Shown here in pieces: positions 1 to 10,167 of a stretch of 46,607 nt of DNA. The position numbers were made by a program, and so were the translations under genes. Position 1 is the first letter of the stretch, and the number at the start of each line of letters is the position of its first letter. The notes below the pieces were generated by a model that had not been told where the DNA came from, ran no database searches, and saw only the letters and a program-made list of their open reading frames with translations. Source of the DNA: Chloroflexota bacterium (GTDB taxonomy: Bacteria; Chloroflexota; Dormibacteria; CF-121). Location of the stretch: NCBI GenBank assembly GCA_005889535.1, contig VBHC01000118.1, forward strand, positions 1 to 46,607, in the 5' to 3' direction.

Positions 1-1671
1 CAGGACGAGTCGGCGCCGCCCGCCTCCACGCTGTATGTCGACTGGAATCCCGAGCTCAAAGCGCAGCACGCGGGCGTCGACATGACCGCGGCCCGACTGA
101 CACTCACACCGGCGATGGGCGAGCAGGTGATTCCCATCAGCGATCCGAACGTGGTGCTGCCCGACAACCACAAGCCGTTGCCGGCCGGGCTGTGGTACCG
201 GGTCCCGGTCTTCCACGGCGCCCGGGCGATCGCGGACATGATCATCGGTTTTCAGAGTCGCATCGAGCCGCTGCGCCAAACCGAACAGGAACTGATGCTG
301 ACCTACGCCGAGCGCGCCGGCATTGCGATGCGCAACGCCCACGCCCTCGACCAGGCGCAGAAGTTGTCGGTGACAGACTCCGTCACCGGCTTGCCCAACC
401 ACCGGTATTTCCACACGAGGTTCGACGAAGAGCTCGAGAAAACCAAAGATACCGGCGGATCGATCACCGTGATGATGATCGACCTCGACCGCTTCAAGGT
501 CTACAACGACAGCTTCGGCCACGCCGCCGGTGACGTCGCGCTCAAGGCCGCGGCGCGCACCATCTCGTCGACCATGCGGCGCGAGGATACCGTGACCCGC
601 TACGGCGGCGAGGAGTTCGTCGCCATCTTGCCGGGCGTCGACATCCAGACCGCGCCCATCCGGGCCCAGGAGATCTGCGACACCCTGGCCAAGGTCTTCA
701 TGTACAACCCCAAGACGATTTTCGCGCCGCTCACCGCGTCGGTCGGCTGGGCCACCTACCCGGTCGACGCCAAAAACCGCGACGAGCTGCTCAACCGCGC
801 CGACCTGGCGATGTACATGGCGAAGAAGCGCGGCCGTAACTGCATCTGCGGCGCCTGCGAGCTGGAAAGCGTGGCGGCCCTCGACTCGGTGCTCAGCGAG
901 GTAGTCGCCCAGCTGGCCAGCGCCGACACCGTCGGCCCCGGCATGGTGGCCACCCTGGAAAAGCGGCTCGGCCAGATCGCCAACTCGAGCCACCTGGAAG
1001 AGCTCGCCGAGGGCATGCTCTCGCCGAACAGCGAGGCCACCCTCGAGGCGCTCAACGCGCTGGCGGCCTCGATCGACGCCAAGGACCCCTACACCAGCGG
1101 CCACTCGCAGTCGGTCGCCAAGCTCGCCGAGGACCTGGGCGACATGCTCCAGCTGTCGGCGGCGCACAAGAACCAGCTCCGGCTGGCCGCCATCCTGCAC
1201 GACGTGGGCAAGATCGGCGTGGTCGATAAGGTGCTGCTCAAGGAAGGCAAGCTCGACGAGGACGAGAAGCTGATCATGCGGATGCACCCGATCCTGGGTG
1301 CGCGCATCCTGCAGCCGATCAAGGCGTTCCGCCAGATCCTCAACGTCGTGCTGCACCATCACGAGTGGTACGACGGCAGCGGCTATCCGGATGGGCTGGC
1401 AGGCCAGAACATCCCGCTGCATGCCCGCATCGTCTCGGTCTGCGACGCCTACCACGCGATGACGTCGACACGGCCCTACCGGCAGCGCCGGACGCCGGAG
1501 TTCGCGCTCGCCCAGCTCGATGCCGGGAAGGGGACGCAGTTCGACCCGATCATCGTCGACTACTTCATCCAGATGATGCGCAAGCGCCAGGCGGAAAATC
1601 CGGAGGCCCTCGAGGCCGACGTGCACGACGACCATCCGGGCACGCCGGAGGCCGAAGCGGCGGCGAGCTGA
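1..1671 (+). CDS. GGDEF and HD-GYP dual-domain c-di-GMP enzyme (5' partial)
   Basis: The reading frame is open from base 1, so the start lies upstream; 556 residues are visible. The first ~110 look like the end of a GAF-type sensor. A GGDEF domain follows (about 120-285) with an intact GGEEF active-site loop and an RRED (RxxD) inhibitory site five residues before it, so it should make c-di-GMP and be product-inhibited. The C-terminal ~180 residues are an HD-GYP phosphodiesterase: HDVGK, HHHEWYDGSGYPDG and CDAYHAM carry the metal ligands and the GYP signature. Both catalytic centres look intact, so this is probably a bifunctional enzyme switched by the N-terminal sensor. Its stop codon shares one base with the ATG of fni, implying co-translation with isoprenoid genes. 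ATG 82 is internal and not the true start. Confidence 0.9.
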   Translation, partial: QDESAPPASTLYVDWNPELKAQHAGVDMTAARLTLTPAMGEQVIPISDPNVVLPDNHKPLPAGLWYRVPVFHGARAIADMIIGFQSRIEPLRQTEQELMLTYAERAGIAMRNAHALDQAQKLSVTDSVTGLPNHRYFHTRFDEELEKTKDTGGSITVMMIDLDRFKVYNDSFGHAAGDVALKAAARTISSTMRREDTVTRYGGEEFVAILPGVDIQTAPIRAQEICDTLAKVFMYNPKTIFAPLTASVGWATYPVDAKNRDELLNRADLAMYMAKKRGRNCICGACELESVAALDSVLSEVVAQLASADTVGPGMVATLEKRLGQIANSSHLEELAEGMLSPNSEATLEALNALAASIDAKDPYTSGHSQSVAKLAEDLGDMLQLSAAHKNQLRLAAILHDVGKIGVVDKVLLKEGKLDEDEKLIMRMHPILGARILQPIKAFRQILNVVLHHHEWYDGSGYPDGLAGQNIPLHARIVSVCDAYHAMTSTRPYRQRRTPEFALAQLDAGKGTQFDPIIVDYFIQMMRKRQAENPEALEADVHDDHPGTPEAEAAAS

Positions 1672-2720
1672 TGGCGCTGGACGCGAACGGGCATCCCGTC
1701 TCGCGGATCGCCCAGCGCAAGCTCGAGCACCTGCGGCTTTCCCTCGAGGCCTCCGTCCAGTCCACCCGTAGCGCGGGCTTCGAGCGCTTTGCCTTCACGC
1801 ATCAGGCGCTCCCCGAGCTGGACCTGGACGCTATCGATCCGTCGACCAGCTTCCTGAAGAAGCCGCTCAAGCTGCCCTTCCTGATTTCGAGCATGACCGG
1901 CGGCGCTCATGCCGCGGGTGACATCAACCGCCGGCTGGCACTGGTTGCGCAAAGCGTCGGGATCGCGTTCGGAGTCGGCTCCCAGCGAGCCGGGTTGACG
2001 CACAAAGATCTGCGGGCGACCTACCAGGTGCGCGGCGTGGCGCCGGACGTGTTGCTCTTCGCCAACCTGGGCGCGGTCCAGCTGAACTATGGGATGCGCA
2101 AGGAACAGTGCCTGGAGGCGATCGAGATGATCGGCGCCGATGCGCTCGTGCTCCACCTCAACCCGCTGCAGGAAGCGCTTCAACCAGAGGGTGACCACAA
2201 CTTCCGAGGGTTGATCGAGAAGATCGCCGTGCTCTGCAAAGAAATGCCGGTACCGGTGATCGTCAAAGAGGTCGGCTGCGGGATCTCCGGGCAGGTAGCA
2301 ACCCAGCTGGCGCAGGCTGGCGTGGCCGCCATCGATGTCGCCGGCCTGGGAGGCACCAGCTTTGCGCGGGTCGAGGCTTTCCGCCGGGAGCGGCCCGAGG
2401 AGGTCGAGCTGGCCCTCGCCTTCTCCGAATGGGGCATCCCCACGGCGGACGCGCTGGTCGCCACCCATCGAGCGGCGCCACAGCTGCCGTTGGTCGCCAG
2501 CGGTGGTCTGCGGCACGGGCTCGACGCCGCCAAGGCGATCGGGCTGGGAGCGGATCTGACCGGCTTTGCCCACGCCGTCCTGGCGGCGGCATCGGAAGGC
2601 GAGGAACCGGTCCGGCGTCTGCTGGACGGTTTTGCCTGGCAGCTTCGGGTCGCCATGTTCTGCGCCGGTGCGCCCACCATCGCCGCGCTCAAAATCAGCC
2701 CGCCGATCGAAGTTCACTGA
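1671..2720 (+). CDS. fni: Type II isopentenyl-diphosphate isomerase
   Basis: 349 aa, normal length for the FMN/NADPH-dependent type II enzyme that interconverts IPP and DMAPP. Family marks: RKLEHL near residues 16-21 (RKxEH), SSMTGG at 73-78, GVGSQR, NLGAVQL, VKEVGCGIS, DVAGLGGTSF, and a late GGLRHGLDAAKAIGLGAD phosphate/FMN-binding segment, all expected of its TIM barrel. The ATG overlaps the upstream TGA by one base (TGATG) and the gene's own TGA overlaps the next ATG in the same way, so three genes form one translationally coupled unit. The open frame reaches back to 1365, but that part lies inside the HD-GYP gene and has no family similarity. It supplies both substrates of the next gene product. 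Confidence 0.95.
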   Translation: MALDANGHPVSRIAQRKLEHLRLSLEASVQSTRSAGFERFAFTHQALPELDLDAIDPSTSFLKKPLKLPFLISSMTGGAHAAGDINRRLALVAQSVGIAFGVGSQRAGLTHKDLRATYQVRGVAPDVLLFANLGAVQLNYGMRKEQCLEAIEMIGADALVLHLNPLQEALQPEGDHNFRGLIEKIAVLCKEMPVPVIVKEVGCGISGQVATQLAQAGVAAIDVAGLGGTSFARVEAFRRERPEEVELALAFSEWGIPTADALVATHRAAPQLPLVASGGLRHGLDAAKAIGLGADLTGFAHAVLAAASEGEEPVRRLLDGFAWQLRVAMFCAGAPTIAALKISPPIEVH

Positions 2721-3763
2721 TGGCGAAGACCAAGCCCTTCGCCAGCCGCACCGACCGGCTGCAGGCCATGAACGCAGCCCTCGACCGCGAGCTGGGACGC
2801 CTCTCGCAGCAGGTCGGCTCCAGCCAGAGCGCGCTGCTCACCGAGATGGTCCAGTATCACCTCGGCCTGCGCAAGTCCGGCGACCGGCCGGGCAAGCGGC
2901 TTCGGGCGAACCTGGCGTTGCTCACCTGTGAGGCCTTCGGCCGCCGTTATGCCGATGCGCTCTGGGCGGCGGTCGCCGTCGAGCTGGTGCACAACTTCTC
3001 ACTCGTCTTCGACGACGTCCAGGACCACGATGAGCTCCGACGCGGGCGGCCTTCCGTCTGGAAGGTCTGGGGCACCGGCCAGGCGATCAATGCCGGGGCG
3101 GCGCTCGAGGCGCTGGTTACCCGGGCGGTGGTCGATCTGCTGCCGGCGCGCTACGCGGATCGCACCAGGCCCGCGCTGGCACTCCTTTCCGAGACCATGC
3201 TCGGGCTCTGCCGGGGCCAGGTGCTGGACCTGCAGTTCGAGCAGCGAGTCGACGTGGGGGTCGACGAGTACATGGAAATGATCGGACTCAAAACCGCGGC
3301 GCTGTTCGAGTGCGCCGCGCGGCTCGGCGGCATCGCCGCCGGCGTGGGCGACGCGTCACTCGAGAAAGCCGGCCGGTTCGGCCACCACCTCGGCCTGGCC
3401 TTCCAGGTGATCGACGACATCCTCGGCGTCTGGGGCTCGGCCAGCCAAACCGGAAAGCCGCTCGGCAGCGACCTGAAGAATGGGAAGAAGACGCTGCCGA
3501 CGCTGGTGGCGCTCAAGGGCGGCGCGGCCGGCAACCGGCGGGTGCTGCGATCGCTGCTCACCCACGCCCGGTTCAACGCGGCGGAGATGGAGACCGCGCG
3601 GGCCATCATCACTCAGTCGAGCGCGCTGGCGATCTGCCGGCGGCAGGCGACCGAGCATCTGGCCGAAGCGCGATTGCAACTCTTTGGCATGACCGACCGC
3701 CCAAACTGGGCCGTGCGGGCCCTCGCCGAGATGGTCACCACCCTGGAGTCAGGACTGGTTTAG
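2720..3763 (+). CDS. Polyprenyl (geranylgeranyl-type) diphosphate synthase
   Basis: 347 aa, all-helical trans-prenyltransferase. The first aspartate-rich motif is DDVQDHD (from D98) followed by RRGRPSVWKVWG. The second is DDILG (232-236) followed by VWG and TGKPLGSDLKNGKK. The DDxxG-W-G form of the second motif is typical of the IdsA-like enzymes common in Actinobacteria, so it is a subfamily mark and not damage. It condenses DMAPP or allylic diphosphates with IPP to C15-C20 or longer products for carotenoids, quinones or lipid carriers; chain length cannot be read safely. The start is fixed by the one-base overlap with fni. A cytosolic enzyme acting directly after Fni. Confidence 0.92.
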   Translation: MAKTKPFASRTDRLQAMNAALDRELGRLSQQVGSSQSALLTEMVQYHLGLRKSGDRPGKRLRANLALLTCEAFGRRYADALWAAVAVELVHNFSLVFDDVQDHDELRRGRPSVWKVWGTGQAINAGAALEALVTRAVVDLLPARYADRTRPALALLSETMLGLCRGQVLDLQFEQRVDVGVDEYMEMIGLKTAALFECAARLGGIAAGVGDASLEKAGRFGHHLGLAFQVIDDILGVWGSASQTGKPLGSDLKNGKKTLPTLVALKGGAAGNRRVLRSLLTHARFNAAEMETARAIITQSSALAICRRQATEHLAEARLQLFGMTDRPNWAVRALAEMVTTLESGLV

Positions 3764-3825
3764 CGCGTGTCTTGCGTTCGCGGGGGGCGCCGTAACGGCG
3801 TGGCTGGCACAATAGTCCCAGGAGG

Positions 3826-4590
3826 TTGGGGTCAACGGCGATTCCGTCGCGTGCCCCGCGGGTCGTGACATATCTCATGTGGATTTTGCTCGTGGTCCTC
3901 GCGGTCGGTCAGCCGGCGGCAAAAGGTCCGGCGATGGCGCCCAGCGAGGTCCTCGGCGTGCATGCCAATGCCGATCACGCCGCCTTGCAGGGCAAGGTCT
4001 ATGTCGCCCTGGGGGACAGCATCAGTGCCGGCCGCTTCGCGACCGCGCCGGACGATACTTTCCCGGGGCTGGTGGCCGAGAAGCTCGGCATGAACCTCGA
4101 CCTGGTGGCGCGCAGCGGGGCGAAAGCCGCCTGGGGTCTCCAGCAGCTCAGCACCGTCCAGGCGGCGCAGCCGGCCCTGGTCACGATCGAGCTCGGCACC
4201 AACGACGTCGGCTTCTACACGCCGGCAGCCACCTTTGCCGCCCAGTACGACGCCATCGTGAACGCCGTCAGCGGGCCGCACACCCGGGTGCTGTGCATCG
4301 GCAGCTGGCTGCCATCGACCTCCATTGACGCGATCATCGCGGACACCTGCGAGCGCCATGGTGGAACGTTCGTCAGCCTCACCGGCTTCTACCAGGTGAA
4401 CGCGTTTCACGCCCAGGACGGCGGATCGAGCTACCTGGGCCGCACTGATTGGTTCCACCCCGGCGACCAGGGGCACGCCGCGATCGCCGCTGCCGTCCTT
4501 TCGGCGCTGGGCGCCGCCCCGCCGCCCATCGTCGGCCCGCTGCCAGCACCGTCAGGTTTCCCGGACGTCATCCGCACCCACCCGAAGTAA
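3826..4590 (+). CDS. Secreted or membrane-anchored SGNH/GDSL hydrolase
   Basis: 254 aa if translated from TTG 3826. SGNH blocks: ALGDSISAG (nucleophile S65), IELGTNDVG (N126) and the D208-x-x-H211 pair in TDWFHPGDQGH. It is an esterase or lipase-type hydrolase of unknown substrate. A hydrophobic segment at residues 15-28 reads as a signal peptide or membrane anchor. The start is uncertain: AGGAGG at 3820-3825 touches TTG 3826, which is too close. In-frame GTG 3865 and ATG 3877 would still keep the signal segment but are about 40 bases from that site. It lies 62 bases after the prenyl synthase and converges on the PucR gene 15 bases away. Confidence 0.82.
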   Translation: MGSTAIPSRAPRVVTYLMWILLVVLAVGQPAAKGPAMAPSEVLGVHANADHAALQGKVYVALGDSISAGRFATAPDDTFPGLVAEKLGMNLDLVARSGAKAAWGLQQLSTVQAAQPALVTIELGTNDVGFYTPAATFAAQYDAIVNAVSGPHTRVLCIGSWLPSTSIDAIIADTCERHGGTFVSLTGFYQVNAFHAQDGGSSYLGRTDWFHPGDQGHAAIAAAVLSALGAAPPPIVGPLPAPSGFPDVIRTHPK

Positions 4591-4605
4591 GAAAGCACTC
4601 CTCCC

Positions 4606-6234
4606 TTACCCCTCGAGCACCTCACCAATCTTGAGCGCCAGGTGCAGTGCAAGCCGCACTTCAGCGTCGCGCAGGTCGACCTGTAGCAGGTCCTCGAGCC
4701 GGCCCAGCCGGTAGAGCACCGTGTTGCGGTGCAGGTGGAGGCGATCGGCGGCGTCGGTCGGGCTCCCGTTGGTCGCGAGATAGGCGCCCAGCGTCTGCAA
4801 CAGCACCCCGCCGCGATCTTTGGCGCGTAGCCTCGCCAGCGCCTGGTCCCTGAAGTCGCGCAACTCCGGCAGCGGCTGCAGCGCGTAGAGCAACCGGTAC
4901 AGGCCCAGTTCGGAAAAGGCGGTCGCGCTGTCGGCACCGAACAGGCGGCGGCCCATGCTCAGCGCCTGCTCTGCCTCGCGGGCTGCCGACGCCACCTCGG
5001 TTACCCCCGATCGGACGGCACCGTATCCGACCGCCACCGCCGTCCCCGTGGCGGCGCGCGCCGCCCGGTGCAGCTGCTCGATCAGCGACTTCGGTTCCGG
5101 TGCCCGGCGCCCGGCCAGGCTGATGAGGGCAACGGTGATCGCCGCGCGCGCTCGAACCAGGGCGCTGACTCGCATCGTGGCAAGCTGTCGCTCCCACGCG
5201 CCCCGGATCCTCGCCCCTTTCCCGGCGTCCGTCGCATCGGCGGCCATGACCAGGTACGGGGCCTCGACATCGAGCCCTTTGCGCCTGGCCCGTTCGCGCG
5301 CCGCCTCATGCGAACCCGGCCGGCCGGCCGTCAACGCATCGAGCAATTCTTCCTCGGCCTCGTCGCGTGCGTCGCGCGCGGCCCTGGCCCGCACCAGCTC
5401 GATGGCGCAGGCATGTGCCGCCCGTCCAACAGCCAGCCGGTGCATCTCGCCCAGCTCACCATCTGACCCGAGCAAGGAGAGAAATCCGGCGATGCTGCCC
5501 TGGACGAGGATCGGGGCAATCAAGCGCGCCCGGCCGCCGACGAGCGATCGCAGCGCCACCGGAGGATCGAAGGCGCTGAGTGGCACCTCCCGCAGCCACT
5601 CGTCGAGCGCCGGCCGCTCCGCCGCGATCGCGGCGGCCACCTCCACCGGAAGCCGCCCGCCCGCGCCAACGTAGTCGACGCGGGCATCGTGCTCGAGCAC
5701 CACCGGGATTCCGGTCAGGTCATGGAGTCGGGCGAGCAACGCTGGCAGGCCGCGGCCGGCCAGGGCCAGCTCGCTGAGCTGGCGGTGAAGGTCCTGCGCC
5801 CGCTCGTGCAGCTCCGCGCGCCGGTCGACGATGTAGCGCAGCACCTGCTGCTCAACCTGGTCGAGGGCGAGCCCCACCGGGAGGGCGAGCAGCGGCAGGC
5901 CGTGGGCGTCCGCAACCCGCCGCGCGTCGACGGATACGCGCCCGCAGACCGCGGCGCCGGCGACCCCCTGGCCGGCGAGCGACTCCAGCAAACTGGCCAG
6001 CGTGAGGCGGCCGTCGACCGCGGTCAGCACCTGGGGATCGATCAGCAGCAGCTCGCCGCCGCGCAGTGGCATGAAGGCCGGCGGCCGCGCGCGCAGCGAG
6101 GTGCACCAGACCACTTCGCGCCGCATCCCGGCGGCACCGGCGGCCATCTGGGTCTCCCTGGGTAGGGCACCGTGCCACACGTCGTCGACAGTGACGTGGG
6201 GATGTGGCGGGGCAGCCGGAGTTTTGGAGCCCAT
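4606..6234 (-). CDS. PucR-family transcriptional regulator
   Basis: 542 aa. The N-terminal ~130 residues match the PucR/purine-catabolism sensor domain (VWHGALP start, GGELLLIDP, AVCGRVS). A GAF-like middle follows (about 165-290), and the C-terminus carries the PucR helix-turn-helix (TLGAYLATNGSPTDAADRLH, then HRNTVLYRLGRLEDLL). Family members activate purine, allantoin, amine or other catabolic genes in response to a small ligand. Nothing adjacent is a purine gene, so the target is unknown; the amine operon 20 kb away is only a guess. The ATG start is good, and a GATAAT box (complement of 6274-6279) about 40 bases upstream could be its -10. It is the last gene of the minus-strand block and converges on the SGNH gene. 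Confidence 0.88.
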   Translation of the reverse strand: MGSKTPAAPPHPHVTVDDVWHGALPRETQMAAGAAGMRREVVWCTSLRARPPAFMPLRGGELLLIDPQVLTAVDGRLTLASLLESLAGQGVAGAAVCGRVSVDARRVADAHGLPLLALPVGLALDQVEQQVLRYIVDRRAELHERAQDLHRQLSELALAGRGLPALLARLHDLTGIPVVLEHDARVDYVGAGGRLPVEVAAAIAAERPALDEWLREVPLSAFDPPVALRSLVGGRARLIAPILVQGSIAGFLSLLGSDGELGEMHRLAVGRAAHACAIELVRARAARDARDEAEEELLDALTAGRPGSHEAARERARRKGLDVEAPYLVMAADATDAGKGARIRGAWERQLATMRVSALVRARAAITVALISLAGRRAPEPKSLIEQLHRAARAATGTAVAVGYGAVRSGVTEVASAAREAEQALSMGRRLFGADSATAFSELGLYRLLYALQPLPELRDFRDQALARLRAKDRGGVLLQTLGAYLATNGSPTDAADRLHLHRNTVLYRLGRLEDLLQVDLRDAEVRLALHLALKIGEVLEG

Positions 6235-6322
6235 GGTTCGTGCGCCGCGCCCTAAGTAGCTGCGACGGTCGCCATTATCCCACAGGCTCGCCCCGCGGCC
6301 TTAGACGCGACGCACAAGACCC

Positions 6323-6766
6323 TCAGGCGGAGCGGATGCGCCGTCGGCTCGGTCCCGCCGGCTTCCTGGCGGGTCGGGCCCGCTCTTTAGCAGGCGTCTT
6401 CTTCGAGCCATTCCCGGCTGCCGCGTCGGCCTTTGCCGGACCCTTCCAGAGCGACTCCAGGTCGTAGTACGACCGCTCGCCCGGGAGAAAGACGTGCACG
6501 ATGACACTCGCGTAATCGAGGACAACCCAGGATCCGTCGTCGTATCCGGCGATGCGCAGGGGCCGCACCCCTTTGCTCTTTGACGCCTCGATGATCGAAT
6601 CGGTGATGGCGCGGACCTGCCGGTCGGTGTCCCCTTCGCAGATCACGAAGTAATCGGCGATCGACGTCTTCTGCCGGATGTCCAGGCGGACGATCCCCCG
6701 CGCCTTCTTGTCTGCAGCCGCATCCGCAATGAGCCGGCTGAGCTGAAGGGGGGTCACCGCCCTCAT
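6323..6766 (-). CDS. rsfS: Ribosomal silencing factor RsfS
   Basis: 147 aa. The RsfS/iojap core covers about residues 8-112: DKKARGIVRLDI, TSIADYFVICEGDTDRQVRAI, and the DGSWVVLDYASVIVHVF and YYDLE motifs near the end. The protein binds L14 on the 50S subunit and blocks subunit joining when nutrients run short. About 35 residues rich in Lys, Arg, Pro and Ala extend past the core, longer than the usual ~110-120 aa and possibly an RNA-binding tail. It follows nadD by 25 bases, the common obg-nadD-rsfS order. Confidence 0.95.
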   Translation of the reverse strand: MRAVTPLQLSRLIADAAADKKARGIVRLDIRQKTSIADYFVICEGDTDRQVRAITDSIIEASKSKGVRPLRIAGYDDGSWVVLDYASVIVHVFLPGERSYYDLESLWKGPAKADAAAGNGSKKTPAKERARPARKPAGPSRRRIRSA

Positions 6767-6791
6767 TATCCCAGTTGGCCGGGATCAGCCG

Positions 6792-8745
<1,954 letters not shown>

Positions 8746-8784
8746 TCATGGACTCGCCCCGGCATGACCGGAGCGCCTGGCGTG

Positions 8785-9045
8785 CTAGACCGCTTCGGCG
8801 AGCACGGACACCTTCTTGCGTCCGTGGCCGGTCCGCTCAAAGCGGACCACGCCGTCGACGAGAGCAAACAGGGTGTGGTCACGCCCCATGCCGACGTTGG
8901 TCCCCGGAAAGATCGCCGTCCCGCGCTGGCGAAGAAGGATGGTGCCGGCGTTGACCGCCTGCCCGGCTCCCGTCTTCATCCCCAGACGCTGGCCGACGCT
9001 GTCGCGTCCGTTGCGTGAGCTGCCTGCGCCTTTCTTGTGTGCCAT
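8785..9045 (-). CDS. rpmA: 50S ribosomal protein L27
   Basis: 86 aa, usual bacterial L27. Starts [16 protein letters not shown], so it has no cleavable Firmicutes-type N-terminal extension. It continues with the conserved [10 protein letters not shown] and [15 protein letters not shown]. The N-terminal tail reaches the peptidyl-transferase centre. The ATG follows an AGGAG site that contains the UAA of rplU, so L21 and L27 are tightly coupled. Confidence 0.98.
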   Translation of the reverse strand: MAHKKGAGSSRNGRDSVGQRLGMKTGAGQAVNAGTILLRQRGTAIFPGTNVGMGRDHTLFALVDGVVRFERTGHGRKKVSVLAEAV

Positions 9046-9048
9046 CTC

Positions 9049-9441
9049 TTACTCCTGCGTGGTCGTTTCCGCGGCCGATGCGGCCTTGCGCCTGCCGGGT
9101 CGAGCCGGTCGGGACGCGCTCGCGCCGTCGGGCGCCTGAATCGCGCCGATGCGCAGCTCGGAAAGCTGTTGCCGGTGCCCGGTCTTGCGCCGGTGCCGCT
9201 TTCTCGCCTCGAACTTGAAGACGATGATCTTGTCCCCCGCCCGGTGGGCAACCACGGTCGCCTCCACCGCCGCCCCGGGAACGAAGGGCGTGCCGATCAT
9301 CGGCTTGTTGTCGCCCCCCACCATCAGAACGGAGTCCAGGCGCACGGTCTGACCGACATTGGCCGGCACGCGGTCGACCAGGATGCGGTCACCTTCCGAC
9401 ACCTTGAACTGCTTTCCGCTCGTGGCAACAATGGCAAACAT
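9049..9441 (-). CDS. rplU: 50S ribosomal protein L21
   Basis: 130 aa. The core begins MFAIVATSGKQFKVSEGD, a textbook L21 start, so ATG 9441 is preferred over a longer frame reaching 9480. The core includes a KFEARKRHRRKTGHRQ rRNA-binding segment near residues 80-95. The final ~30 residues (Ala/Arg/Pro-rich) exceed the usual ~103 aa. A TAAACT box in the preceding spacer could be a -10 for an rplU-rpmA-obg transcript separate from the DUF3105 gene. Confidence 0.96.
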   Translation of the reverse strand: MFAIVATSGKQFKVSEGDRILVDRVPANVGQTVRLDSVLMVGGDNKPMIGTPFVPGAAVEATVVAHRAGDKIIVFKFEARKRHRRKTGHRQQLSELRIGAIQAPDGASASRPARPGRRKAASAAETTTQE

Positions 9442-9476
9442 GACTAAAGCGCCCGCGGGCGCGACACCGTAGTTTA

Positions 9477-10142
9477 TCACGCGATCTGTTCCGGCCCCTG
9501 GTCGACGTGGTTCTCGTAGAAGCGGGTGATCTCGTTCTGGTCGTAGACGTCGAGGAAATCGACGTAATGCCAGGCGACCAGCGCGATCTTCTTCTGCATG
9601 CCCTTCGTGTAGGGGGTCATCACGATCTTCACCTTGCCAAACTGCGGCTCGGCCGGAGCCAGGTTGGTTACATAGTTCTGCAGCTGGTTCTTGAGCGTGG
9701 TGCAGTCATTGCCGCTCGGGCAGTTGTAGAGGATGGCGATGCCGCCGTGCTCCAGGTTGTGCACGAACTGGCCCTCCACCAGGGTGTCGATCGTCTTCCA
9801 GGGCACCGGCGCGTATCCCTGGACGTTGTAGTGCGGCCCGGAGGTGGGCGGGTAGAACTTGTAGGTCGGAGTGGTCGAGGGATCGACGTGCGTCGCCGGG
9901 CCTTCGTCGGGAACGGCCTGCCCGACAGTGCCGCTGACGGTCTGGAAGGCCAGCCGGTTGGCATTCTGCTGCTGCGCCTGGTGTTGCAGAGCCAGCGCGA
10001 CCACCAGGATGGCGATCGCCGCCGTGCCCAGGATCCCGCCGATGATGTACAGGCTGCGGCGATCGCGCGCTCGCTGGCGGGCCGCCGCTTCCTCCCGCTG
10101 CTGCTGGCGCAGTGCCTTCAGCTCCTTCTGCGTTCTAGACAC
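9477..10142 (-). CDS. DUF3105 single-pass membrane protein
   Basis: 221 aa. A basic, Gln/Arg-rich cytosolic N-terminus (1-30, probably helical) is followed by one transmembrane segment (about 32-52). The extracytoplasmic DUF3105 domain carries the family marks PPTSGPHY near 100 and VHNLEHGGI near 127, plus a Cys pair in NCPSGNDC. The conserved His residues suggest metal binding, but the family has no established function. It sits 26 bases after the DUF11 lipoprotein and 36 before rplU, so it may be co-transcribed with either. Confidence 0.85.
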   Translation of the reverse strand: MSRTQKELKALRQQQREEAAARQRARDRRSLYIIGGILGTAAIAILVVALALQHQAQQQNANRLAFQTVSGTVGQAVPDEGPATHVDPSTTPTYKFYPPTSGPHYNVQGYAPVPWKTIDTLVEGQFVHNLEHGGIAILYNCPSGNDCTTLKNQLQNYVTNLAPAEPQFGKVKIVMTPYTKGMQKKIALVAWHYVDFLDVYDQNEITRFYENHVDQGPEQIA

Positions 10143-10167
10143 TGGAGCTCATTGTCCCAAACACGGC

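Noticed and set aside
230-236. Placeholder check for a damaged second Asp motif in the prenyl synthase (residue numbers of the 2720-3763 product)
   Set aside because: DDILG with VWG is the normal form in the IdsA-like subfamily, so it is not a lesion.
1560-2717. Long minus-strand frames opposite fni
   Set aside because: They mirror the high-GC codon pattern of fni, with no domain motif; fni is certain.
3799-3820. Sigma-54 promoter before the SGNH gene (TGGCAC box)
   Set aside because: No GC pair at the -12 position with correct spacing.
4955-5674. Long plus-strand frames opposite pucR
   Set aside because: Ala/Arg/Ser-rich shadow translation of a certain gene on the other strand.
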